A DNA stretch of 39,622 nt from Phycisphaeraceae bacterium (GTDB lineage: Bacteria; Planctomycetota; Phycisphaerae; Phycisphaerales; UBA1924): assembly GCA_021299385.1 (NCBI GenBank), contig JAJTGZ010000017.1, positions 1 to 39,622 of the forward strand, given 5' to 3'. Below the pieces are notes generated by a model. It ran no database searches. It saw nothing but the letters and a program-made list of their open reading frames with translations, and had not been told where the DNA came from. Made by a program: the position numbers and the translations under genes. This document shows, in pieces, positions 24,945 to 32,032 of this stretch; position 1 is the stretch's first letter, and each line of letters starts with the position of its first letter.

Positions 24945-24960
24945 CCTAGGTCTGCCTAGG
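24945..24960. promoter_or_regulatory. CCTAGG-TCTG-CCTAGG operator-like site
   Basis: Two CCTAGG palindromes separated by 4 bp, in the divergent region between the SYLF gene and tyrS, 54 bp before the SYLF start. CTAG is generally rare in bacterial genomes. On the minus strand a TATAGC hexamer follows directly, so a bound factor could control the SYLF-DUF1328 unit. The regulator is unknown. Confidence 0.4.
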
Positions 24961-25081
24961 AATAGAAAAGAAACTTCTCCTGTTGGCATGGGGTGCTGTG
25001 GCGGTGTGGGGCGTGGTGCTTGTGGGGGTGTGTTTGTAGTGGGTTTGGACCTTTGCTCGCCCTCCCATCTACCCTCAGCCC

Positions 25082-26419
25082 ATGCCTATCGCAGAATCAA
25101 TGGCGAGTTTCATGGGGGACATGCAGGCCCGGTCGCTCGTGCAGCAGTGCACCGATGCCACTGGGTTGGAGGCGCACCTGGGTGCGGGTGGTGCGGGGTG
25201 CCGGGCGTATGTGGGCTTTGATCCGACGGCGGACTCGCTGACGATCGGGAACCTGGTCGGGATCATGGCTCTTGCGCGGTTCCAGCGTGCCGGGCACACG
25301 CCGGTGGCGGTGATGGGCGGGGCGACGGGGCTGATCGGGGACCCCTCGGGCAAAACCGCCGAGCGGACGCTGAGCACGCGGGACGAGGTCGCCGGTCGCG
25401 TCGAGCGGATCGGGCGCATCTTTGCAGGGGGGGAGTTGTTTGATACCACCGGGGCGTTGCCCCGGCTGGAGATGGTCAACAACATCGACTGGCTTGGGGG
25501 GCTGGGGTTTTTGGATGCGCTACGCGAGGTCGGCAAGCACTTCTCGGTCAACATGATGGTCCAGAAGGACTCGGTCAAAGAGCGTCTGCACAACCGCGAG
25601 CACGGCATCAGTTACACCGAGTTTTCGTACATGCTCTTGCAGGCGTATGACTACTTCTGGCTGCACAAGCACAAGGGCGTTACGTTGCAGATGGGCGGGA
25701 GCGATCAGTTTGGGAACATCGTCGTTGGGATGGACCTGATCGGCAAGAAGCATATTGAGGATGTGGGCGTTGATGCCGGGCGCGCGCGGGCCTTTGGGCT
25801 GACGTGGCCGTTGGTTACCAAGGCCGACGGGGGGAAGTTTGGCAAGACCGAGTCGGGCGCGGTGTGGCTGAGCGCCGACCGGACCAGCCCGTACGCCTAC
25901 TACCAGTTCTGGCTCAACGCGGCGGACGCGGACGTGGAGCGGTTCCTGAAGATTTACACGTTCCTGGGGCCGCAGGAGATCGCCGGCGTGATGGCCGAGC
26001 AGGTGGCCAGCCCCGGCGCGCGTGCGGCACAGCGCACCCTTGCCCGCCAGGCTACGCGCATCCTGCACGGGGCCAGCGAGCTCGCCAAGGCAGAGGCCGC
26101 GACGGCGGCGCTCTTTAGCGGGGACCTGTCGGCCCTGGACGGGGCGACGCTGGCGGAGGTCTTTGCCTCGGCACCGAGCAGCACGCACGACAAGGGCGCA
26201 CTGGGCGGGGAGGGGGCGGCGCTGGTTGATGTGCTGGCGCAGACAACGCTGGCCAAGAGCAAGACGGAGGCGAGGCAGTTTTTAGCCGACGGCTCGGTGA
26301 GCATCAATGGGGCCAAGGCCGGGCCCACGGCTCGGCTGACCTCGGCGGACCTGCTGCCGGGGGGGGTGATCGCGCTTCGGCGGGGGAAGAAGAGTTGGCA
26401 TGTAACCAAGTGGGGTTGA
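25082..26419 (+). CDS. tyrS: Tyrosine--tRNA ligase
   Basis: 445 aa, bacterial TyrRS1 type. Class I synthetase: the HIGH-equivalent is LTIGN (residues 53-57), preceded by the tyrosine pocket YVGFDPTADS. GGSDQFGN is the tRNA-Tyr family signature and KFGKT (252-256) replaces KMSKS. The C-terminal S4-like RNA-binding part runs from about 380 (ARQFLADGSVSINGAKA). No T-box leader or Shine-Dalgarno is visible before ATG 25082; in-frame ATGs at codons 7 and 11 are alternatives. Confidence 0.96.
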   Translation: MPIAESMASFMGDMQARSLVQQCTDATGLEAHLGAGGAGCRAYVGFDPTADSLTIGNLVGIMALARFQRAGHTPVAVMGGATGLIGDPSGKTAERTLSTRDEVAGRVERIGRIFAGGELFDTTGALPRLEMVNNIDWLGGLGFLDALREVGKHFSVNMMVQKDSVKERLHNREHGISYTEFSYMLLQAYDYFWLHKHKGVTLQMGGSDQFGNIVVGMDLIGKKHIEDVGVDAGRARAFGLTWPLVTKADGGKFGKTESGAVWLSADRTSPYAYYQFWLNAADADVERFLKIYTFLGPQEIAGVMAEQVASPGARAAQRTLARQATRILHGASELAKAEAATAALFSGDLSALDGATLAEVFASAPSSTHDKGALGGEGAALVDVLAQTTLAKSKTEARQFLADGSVSINGAKAGPTARLTSADLLPGGVIALRRGKKSWHVTKWG

Positions 26420-26420
26420 T

Positions 26421-26449
26421 GGGTGGGGGTAATGGGTGGGGGCAATGGG
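26421..26449 (+). other. Potential G-quadruplex after tyrS
   Basis: Five G runs (3, 5, 3, 5, 3) with loops T, TAAT, T and CAAT, beginning 2 bp after the tyrS stop codon. Also readable as near-perfect 13-bp tandem units of the form AATGGGTGGGGGC. Confidence 0.5.
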
Positions 26450-26479
26450 TGGTGGTTGTGTCTGGTTAGAATCGTCGGT

Positions 26480-26586
26480 CTAGTATGGATTACCGCTGAA
26501 TGTTGTGCCTCCGAAGTGGCCAACCCCACCCCTGCCCCTCCCCTCGGGGGAGGGGTTCCGTGCGATAAACATTGGCGATCTGGATA
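26480..26586. repeat. Hairpin repeat, long form, copy D
   Basis: Contains the 36-bp CCCCTCCCC hairpin unit (26522-26557), identical in core to copies A and B, inside the longer TGAATGT...ATTGGCGAT frame shared with copy C. It separates tyrS from the DUF1572 gene. Confidence 0.75.
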
Positions 26587-26614
26587 ACTCTTGGGCACCT
26601 ACTAGGCCGCTCTT

Positions 26615-27169
26615 ATGTCGCGTACAACCATCGCCGCGTTTGAGTCTGAGTATCGTCGGTACCGCGGCTATGCCGAGGGTGCGGTCGGCCAGTTGACCTG
26701 GGAGCAGTTGCGCGAGGCGTTGTCCCCGGAGGTCAACAGCGTCGCCGTGGTGATGAAGCATGTCGGCGGGAACCTCCGCTCGCGCTGGACCGACGTGCTG
26801 ACGACCGACGGCGAGAAGCCGTGGCGCAACCGCGATAGCGAGTTCATCGACGACTTTGCCGAGCGGGGCGACTTGCAGCGTGCGTGGGATGCGGGGTGGG
26901 GGGCGTTGGAAGGTGCGCTCGCCCCGCTGACGGATGCCGACCTGGGCAGGGTGATTGCGATCCGGGGTGAGCCGCACACGCTGGTGCTGGCGTTGACGCG
27001 GTCGCTGGCGCACACGGCGTACCACTGCGGGCAGATCGTCCAGTGCGCACGCGTGCTCGTCGGGCGTGCCGGGGGGGAGTGGAAGACCATAACGGTTGCG
27101 CGTGGGCAGTCCGAGGCGTTCAACCGGTCGATGGGGTTTGAGGGGGGCGGGCGGGGTACGCCGGGGTGA
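26615..27169 (+). CDS. DUF1572 (DinB-superfamily) protein
   Basis: 184 aa. The NSVAVVMKHVGGNLRSRWTD block, followed by LTTDGEKPWRNRDSEF and the later SLAHTAYHCGQIV, matches DUF1572, a branch of the DinB four-helix-bundle superfamily. Histidines in KH, PH and AH-x3-H are candidate metal ligands. Members are often called thiol-S-transferase-like or stress-associated; the activity is unproven. Followed on the same strand by a second DinB-like gene. Confidence 0.85.
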   Translation: MSRTTIAAFESEYRRYRGYAEGAVGQLTWEQLREALSPEVNSVAVVMKHVGGNLRSRWTDVLTTDGEKPWRNRDSEFIDDFAERGDLQRAWDAGWGALEGALAPLTDADLGRVIAIRGEPHTLVLALTRSLAHTAYHCGQIVQCARVLVGRAGGEWKTITVARGQSEAFNRSMGFEGGGRGTPG

Positions 27170-27193
27170 TTTGGTTGATCTATGGGAGGCAGG

Positions 27194-27736
27194 ATGGCAA
27201 AGGCACTTTCAACGGACCCGTACGCGATCTTGCTGGGGCACAACCGGTGGGGGATTGCGCAGATCATCGAGCGTTGCCGTGGGTTGTCGCACGCGGAGTT
27301 TCACAAGAAGTTTGAGATCGGCCCCGGCACGCTGCACGACACGATCGGCCACATGATCGTGGTGATGCACCGCTGGGCGGACGAGATCGCCGAGCGACCG
27401 ATGAGGCCGCGTTTGGACGGCCGGGCGTCGTACACCGACCCCGCGCCCGCCAAGCAACTGACGCCGGTGGAGTTCATGGCGCAGTTGGATGAGGTCGCGG
27501 CGGACTTTGCGGCCGTCGTGGCGGCGGTGCGTGCCGATGGACGGATCAACAGCGTGCGCGAGTTGCGTATCGGCGATGACCCGCCGCAGGTATTTACGGT
27601 CGCCGCCGCGATCATCCACGTAACCAACCATGGCATGCACCACCGGGGGCAGTGCATGAACATGCTGCGGCACCTGGGCAGGCCCGTGAACGCCGACCTG
27701 GATGAGTTGGAGTGGCAGTTCGCCCGGGAGCCGTGA
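27194..27736 (+). CDS. DinB-family protein
   Basis: 180 aa from ATG 27194; GGGAGG lies 4 nt upstream, and an ATG 12 bp earlier is possible. Four-helix DinB fold with a putative metal-binding His set: GHNRWG near the N terminus, HDTIGHMIVVMHRW, and NHGMHHRGQCMNML in the last third. The late H-G-x-H-H-R-G-Q signature is characteristic. DinB proteins bind divalent metal and may be thiol-dependent transferases; substrate unknown. Paired with the upstream DUF1572 gene. Confidence 0.88.
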   Translation: MAKALSTDPYAILLGHNRWGIAQIIERCRGLSHAEFHKKFEIGPGTLHDTIGHMIVVMHRWADEIAERPMRPRLDGRASYTDPAPAKQLTPVEFMAQLDEVAADFAAVVAAVRADGRINSVRELRIGDDPPQVFTVAAAIIHVTNHGMHHRGQCMNMLRHLGRPVNADLDELEWQFAREP

Positions 27737-27770
27737 GGGCATTGGGGTTGTTGGGACGCTAGAATCAGCA

Positions 27771-27857
27771 CTGCTTCGGGGCGCGGCGGCGGACTTCCCG
27801 CCGCCGCTGAGATGCACCCGTGGAACCTGATCCGGTTTGTACCGGCGGAGGGAAAGC
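27771..27857 (+). ncRNA. TPP riboswitch (THI element)
   Basis: All conserved blocks of the thiamine pyrophosphate aptamer are present in order: GGGG, a 10-bp P3 stem (GCGGCGGCGG / CCGCCGCCGC), CTGAGAT, ACCC, ACCTGATCCGG, ACCGGCG and AGGGAAAG. P1 is GCTT (27773-27776) with AAGC (27854-27857). The element ends one base before the ATG at 27859, and the GGAGGG ribosome-binding site (27847-27852) is inside the aptamer. TPP binding should therefore block translation directly, without a separate expression platform. Confidence 0.95.
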
Positions 27858-27858
27858 G

Positions 27859-28524
27859 ATGGCCGGCAGGGTACCAAGAATTCGGGCGCAGGCGAGGGCG
27901 ATCGCACGCGAGCACAAGCACGCGCCGGCCACGCTCGTTGACAAGGGGATTGAACTGGCCCTGACTGGTAATGACCCGCTCGGCTTTGAGTGTTTCCGTG
28001 CCGCGCCCAAGGCCGTGGCGTTGATGAGCCCAGCACAAATCCAGCGGCTGCTGCCGGTGCTCAGCGGGTGGTGCTCGACGGACTGCTTCGGCAGTTTCAT
28101 CTCCGGCGTGGCGTGGCGGCAAGGCGTGCTGACCGACCAGCACATCCTCGCTTGGACGCGGTCGGAGCACCTGTGGACGCGGCGGGCGGCGCTGGTGAGC
28201 ACCGTGCCGTTGAACCAGCCGGCGCGGGGGGCGACGGCGCCGCGTGGTGAGGCTCGGCGTACGCTGGCGGTCTGCGAGCGGCTGATCGATGACCGTGAGG
28301 ACATGATCGTCAAGGGCTTGTCGTGGGCGCTGCGCGTGCTGGCGGTCAAGGACCCCGAGGCTGTCGTGGCGTTTGTTGACAAGCACCGCGAGCGCCTTGC
28401 CGCACGCGTGATCCGTGAGACGAACAACAAACTCAGAACCGGGCTGAAGAACCCCAAGAAGGCCAAGGCCGCAAAGCCTCACAAGCGCCCACCAACACGG
28501 GCAAAGTCAGCGAGAAAACCATGA
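27859..28524 (+). CDS. DNA alkylation repair-like HEAT-repeat protein (AlkD family)
   Basis: 221 aa from ATG 27859, whose ribosome-binding site is part of the TPP riboswitch. The WTRRAALVSTVPL segment, FGSFISGVAWRQGVL and VKGLSWALRVLA match the HEAT-like alpha-helical repeats of PF08713, the family of AlkC/AlkD glycosylases that remove N3- and N7-alkylpurines. The last 30 residues are Lys/Arg-rich, as in DNA-binding tails. The catalytic Asp/Trp set of AlkD cannot be assigned with confidence. Overlaps thiC by 4 bp, so it is the first gene of a thiamine-controlled operon. Confidence 0.8.
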   Translation: MAGRVPRIRAQARAIAREHKHAPATLVDKGIELALTGNDPLGFECFRAAPKAVALMSPAQIQRLLPVLSGWCSTDCFGSFISGVAWRQGVLTDQHILAWTRSEHLWTRRAALVSTVPLNQPARGATAPRGEARRTLAVCERLIDDREDMIVKGLSWALRVLAVKDPEAVVAFVDKHRERLAARVIRETNNKLRTGLKNPKKAKAAKPHKRPPTRAKSARKP

Positions 28525-30833
28525 CGATCAAGCACAACCCACAGACCACGACCGCACGCCCCAGCCTGCCGACGCACGGTGCGGCCAACCCCGGCAACGA
28601 CCCGAGCGTAACGACGCCCGGCTCGTTTGCCCTTGCCCCGGATGTCGGCGGGCCGTTGATGTTTGCTAGCCCTGATACGCCTGGGATGCCAGCCGCGAGC
28701 GAGAAGTCGGCGTGGGACTTTTTGCCCGATGGGTGGAGTGTCGAGGATGTTGGGCCGGCTTTGGGTACCCCGGGTACCCCCACGCTCCGCGTGGGGGAGC
28801 ACCACGCGGAGCGTGGTGGTACCCAGAATCAAATCCAAATCCAAAACCAGAACCAAGATTCCGCGTTCGCACCTGCACCCAGGCACACCAACGAGCACCG
28901 CTGGACGCCCGCGTTCGGTGTTGGCGGCGGCGTGGCCGGTGAGGGTTCGTGCTTCCTTGATCCGAAGGACTTTATGGCCTTTGTGCCGGGGTGTGTGTCG
29001 CGGGATTGGGTGGGGAGCGTGCACTCGGCACATCCACTCGTCGCGCCGGCGATGGCATTGGGTACCCCCTCGGGTACCCCCACGCTCCGCGTGGGGGAGC
29101 GCCACGCGGAGCGTGGCGGTACCCGGAATACCCCTGGCACCCGGGAGCACACCCTCGTCGAGTTTGACACCGCCAAGCCCAGCAGGGGTGAGGCCCGTCG
29201 GCTGCGTGTACGTTACCCGGCGGGTTTCATGCCGTTGACGCAGCTCGAGCACGCACGCCTGGGGATCATCACGCCACAGATGCAGCGTGTGGCCCAGCGC
29301 GAGCCGCACTTGTCGCCTGCGCAGGTGCGTGATGAGATTGCCGCGGGTCGGATGGTGATCCCCGCGAGCGTCTCGCACCTGGGGCACAGGCTCGACCCGA
29401 TGTGCATCGGGCGTGCGAGCAAGACAAAGGTGAACGCCAACATGGGCGCCAGCCCCATCTCCAGCGGCACGCACGAGGAGGTCGAGAAGCTCAAGTGGGC
29501 TGAGAAGTGGGGGGCCGACACCGTGATGGACTTGTCTACAGGGGGGGACCTGGACGCGTGCCGATCGGCGATCATTCAGAACGCCTGCGTGCCCATCGGG
29601 ACGGTGCCGATCTATTCGATGATCATCGGCAAGAGGATCGAGGACCTCGACTGGTCGACGATCGAGGCGTCGCTGCGGCACCAGGCGGCGCAGGGCGTGG
29701 ACTATTTCACCATCCACGCCGGGGTTCGGCGGGGGCACCTCAAACACGTCAAAAACCGCCTCATCGGCATCGTCAGCCGGGGTGGCAGCCTGCTGGCCAA
29801 GTGGATGCTCGTGCACAACCAAGAAAACATTATGTACACGCGCTGGGATGACATCTGCGCCATCCTCCGCCAGCACGATGTAACATTTTCCATAGGCGAC
29901 GGCCTCCGCCCCGGCGGGCTGGCCGACGCGACCGATGAGGCGCAACTGGCCGAACTCGAAACCCTCGGCGAGCTCACCGAACGCGCCTGGCGCCACGGCG
30001 TGCAGGTGATGATCGAAGGCCCGGGGCACGTCCCCTTTGACCAGATCGAATACAACGCCAAGGTGCAGCGGGCCCTCTGCCACGGGGCACCGTTTTATGT
30101 CCTTGGGCCGCTCGTTACCGACGTCTTCCCCGGCTACGACCACATCACCAGTTGCATCGGCGCAACCGCCATGGCCTATCACGGCGCGGCGATGCTCTGC
30201 TATGTAACCCCCAAGGAGCACCTGGGCCTGCCCAAGAAGGACGACGTCAAGCAGGGGTGCATTGCTTATAAGATCGCCGCGCACGCGGCGGACGTGGCCC
30301 TGGGCATCCCCGGCACGCGCGACCGCGACGACGAACTGACCAAGGCCCGTGCCGCACTGAACTGGGAGAAGCACTTTGAGCTCTCCTTCGACCCCGACAC
30401 GGCACGCGCCTATCACGACGAAGACCTGGACGTGGACACCGACTTCTGCGCCATGTGCGGGCACGACTGGTGCAGCGTGCGCATCAGCAAAGAGATCCAA
30501 GAGTTCGCCAGCGGCAAGGCCGAGGGCTTTGAGCGGATGGGTGGCAAGGACGGGACCGTCCCGGGTGCTCCCAAACTCACCGCCGCGCTGACGGATGAGC
30601 AGCGTGAAATCCTGAACAAACGCGGCGTGCTCAGCCCCGAGGAGATACACAAACTCGCCAGCAAGACCAAGAAGGCCGTCGCGGCCTCGGCCGACGCCAA
30701 GGCGGGCTGCCACAGCGACTATGTGGATCCCGACGCGGCCAAGCAGCTGCAGGCGAGCAAGCTCGGCGGTGTGATGGTGCAGATCGATGTGCGGCCTGCG
30801 CTGGGGATTGGGAAGGAAGACCGGGTGGTGTGA
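28521..30833 (+). CDS. thiC: Phosphomethylpyrimidine synthase with N-terminal repeat insertions
   Basis: 770 aa (family usually 430-630). Radical-SAM enzyme that converts AIR to HMP-phosphate for thiamine. The catalytic part starts near LTQLEHARLGIITPQM; NANMGASPISS, MDLSTGGDLDA, DYFTIHAGVRRG, GDGLRPGG and MIEGPGHVPF are family blocks. The 4Fe-4S cysteines are C643, C646 and C651 in FCAMCGHDWC. Residues about 1-235 include two copies of TPTLRVGE(H/R)HAERGG, translated from palindromic DNA repeats, and an Asn/Gln stretch. About 110 residues follow the cluster. An internal ATG at 29229 would give a short 534-aa ThiC, but the upstream frame has coding-like GC at third positions and an ATGA overlap with the preceding gene. 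Confidence 0.93.
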   Translation: MTIKHNPQTTTARPSLPTHGAANPGNDPSVTTPGSFALAPDVGGPLMFASPDTPGMPAASEKSAWDFLPDGWSVEDVGPALGTPGTPTLRVGEHHAERGGTQNQIQIQNQNQDSAFAPAPRHTNEHRWTPAFGVGGGVAGEGSCFLDPKDFMAFVPGCVSRDWVGSVHSAHPLVAPAMALGTPSGTPTLRVGERHAERGGTRNTPGTREHTLVEFDTAKPSRGEARRLRVRYPAGFMPLTQLEHARLGIITPQMQRVAQREPHLSPAQVRDEIAAGRMVIPASVSHLGHRLDPMCIGRASKTKVNANMGASPISSGTHEEVEKLKWAEKWGADTVMDLSTGGDLDACRSAIIQNACVPIGTVPIYSMIIGKRIEDLDWSTIEASLRHQAAQGVDYFTIHAGVRRGHLKHVKNRLIGIVSRGGSLLAKWMLVHNQENIMYTRWDDICAILRQHDVTFSIGDGLRPGGLADATDEAQLAELETLGELTERAWRHGVQVMIEGPGHVPFDQIEYNAKVQRALCHGAPFYVLGPLVTDVFPGYDHITSCIGATAMAYHGAAMLCYVTPKEHLGLPKKDDVKQGCIAYKIAAHAADVALGIPGTRDRDDELTKARAALNWEKHFELSFDPDTARAYHDEDLDVDTDFCAMCGHDWCSVRISKEIQEFASGKAEGFERMGGKDGTVPGAPKLTAALTDEQREILNKRGVLSPEEIHKLASKTKKAVAASADAKAGCHSDYVDPDAAKQLQASKLGGVMVQIDVRPALGIGKEDRVV
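28763..28824 (+). repeat. In-frame palindromic repeat in thiC, copy 1
   Basis: Arms CCACGCTCCGCGTGG (28780-28794) and CCACGCGGAGCGTGG (28802-28816) are perfect 15-bp inverses with a 7-nt loop. GGGTACCC (28772-28779) and GGTACCC (28818-28824) extend the pairing by 7 bp after one mismatch. A further GGGTACCCC precedes it. It encodes TPTLRVGEHHAERGG without breaking the frame. Confidence 0.9.
29060..29124 (+). repeat. In-frame palindromic repeat in thiC, copy 2
   Basis: Same arms at 29080-29094 and 29102-29116 and the same outer GGTACCC pairing, exactly 300 bp after copy 1. It carries three extra bases (CTC) in the leader, which keep the frame, and encodes TPTLRVGERHAERGG. The few differences fall in the loop and at the one mismatched position, so the long hairpin is kept. 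Confidence 0.9.
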
Positions 30834-31291
30834 TGGGTGCCCCCTTGCCGACGGAGAACTGGCTGGGCATCCGGGACGGGGACCGGTTCTCGCTGCGTAT
30901 TTCAAGCCAAGGCAACGTTAATCTGCGGTCTAAGAACAGTTGGCTGGTTATTGAGGGCGCTGTACACTGGCAGGGTCACCACTGGACATTCTCTGACCAC
31001 TGCATGTCGCTGCGTGAAGTCTTCGACCTGTGCGCATGGCTCCGCGGGTGCGCTGCGCACAGCCAACCCTTGTTTTCTTTCGGATTAGAGTCGGTGCTGG
31101 ACTTTGAGCTTGATGCGAGCGATGCCGACAACTTGCAAGTCCGCCTGCGCGGGGACGCGGTACCCCTGGGCCTCGACGAGTTTGACGAACTGATTGCCAA
31201 AGGGATCCTCCTGAACTTGCACGCCAACGCCAACGCCCGGCACCGCTTTGCCGACGCTCTGGAAGCACAGATTAAGGGGTTCCGTGGCTGA
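30833..31291 (+). CDS. Hypothetical protein, distantly WapI-immunity-like
   Basis: 152 aa from ATG 30833, which overlaps the thiC stop (TGATG), so it is translationally coupled. Mostly beta in its first half: NWLGIRDGDRFSLRI, SWLVIEGAVHWQGHHWTFSD, then SLREVFDLCAWLRG. The plan of a buried W-L-x-V strand, a 'W-x-F-x-D' strand and a helix ending in W-L resembles the WapI-type immunity/DUF family, but similarity is weak. A toxin partner is not visible. Last gene of the riboswitch operon by position. Confidence 0.6.
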   Translation: MGAPLPTENWLGIRDGDRFSLRISSQGNVNLRSKNSWLVIEGAVHWQGHHWTFSDHCMSLREVFDLCAWLRGCAAHSQPLFSFGLESVLDFELDASDADNLQVRLRGDAVPLGLDEFDELIAKGILLNLHANANARHRFADALEAQIKGFRG

Positions 31292-31451
31292 CACGGTGTT
31301 TGCGCCTGCTATTGCGAGCCCGCGCAGCGTTGCGGCACGGTGGGTTGCTGCCCTGCGCGGTATTCTCTGCTGAGCAGCCCCCTGCGTCTACTCTTTCTCA
31401 CCGTTGACCCGGCCACAAGAAACAGCCACGGGCATAAAAAGGAAGACCGTC

Positions 31452-31979
31452 TTGTCTGAGCGGCAACGTCGCCGAGCATCGAGCCTTGCTCTCTTCGGCA
31501 TATGGGCCGGTGCGGTGGTGGCGGTGGCATCCGCACTCGCGTGGGTTGCCAGTGCTATTTGGACCAGTTTTTTTATGGCGCAGTTTGGTGATTCACTCTC
31601 GTTGCGTACTGGCACCGTTTCTTACCTTTGGACTACGCACGAAAAACGGCTGGAGATCATCAGCAAGACCGGCTACCCCTTGCAACGGCAGTGGAACTGG
31701 TACTGCTCGCCGCGTCAAGTACCAATGGAGTGGTGGGGAGGGTTCACGCAGATACCCGGCCGTGCTGCTATCTGGGCTCCTCTATGGCCGTTCACACTCG
31801 CGGGTGGGACTGTGGCACTCTTGTGCTGGCGTCGCCTACGCCGGCTGGCTCGCATCGGCTGCTGCAACACCTGTGGCTACGCCCTCGCCGGGTTGCCCGC
31901 GGGCGCCCCGTGCCCGGAGTGTGGGCGAGGCGTGGGTGCAGCTGCCGCCCTCGTCCCTTCAGTCAAGATCGACGGCTAA
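31452..31979 (+). CDS. Membrane protein with C-terminal zinc ribbon
   Basis: 175 aa from TTG 31452, chosen for AAAAAGGAAG 7 nt upstream; a TTG at 31404 is the longer option. Two membrane helices (about ASSLALFGIWAGAVVAVASALAWV and IWAPLWPFTLAGGTVALLCW) flank a soluble, Trp-rich loop of about 80 residues. The C terminus holds a zinc ribbon, CNTCGYALAGLPAGAPCPEC, two Cys-x2-Cys pairs. This layout is common in planctomycetes and of unknown function. It lies between the riboswitch operon and pepA. Confidence 0.75.
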   Translation: MSERQRRRASSLALFGIWAGAVVAVASALAWVASAIWTSFFMAQFGDSLSLRTGTVSYLWTTHEKRLEIISKTGYPLQRQWNWYCSPRQVPMEWWGGFTQIPGRAAIWAPLWPFTLAGGTVALLCWRRLRRLARIGCCNTCGYALAGLPAGAPCPECGRGVGAAAALVPSVKIDG

Positions 31980-32032
31980 GCCCGCCATCCCCCCGGCCCG
32001 CTATCCTCTACACCCCTTACGGAGCCACCCGC

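Noticed and set aside
24961-25081. T-box or other leader upstream of tyrS
   Set aside because: No specifier loop or TGGNACCGCG-type T-box sequence, and only about 120 bp of leader.
27000-30500. A dif site or DnaA-box cluster at the skew change
   Set aside because: I found no convincing XerC/XerD half-sites or TTATCCACA boxes. The skew alone is reported.
29229-30833. Short ThiC starting at ATG 29229 as the only product
   Set aside because: The upstream 236 codons are open, have coding-like third-position GC and overlap the preceding gene by ATGA. Kept as an alternative in the thiC entry.
28479-30905. 808-codon minus-strand open frame opposite thiC
   Set aside because: Shadow frame. thiC on the + strand has all family motifs and the Cys cluster.
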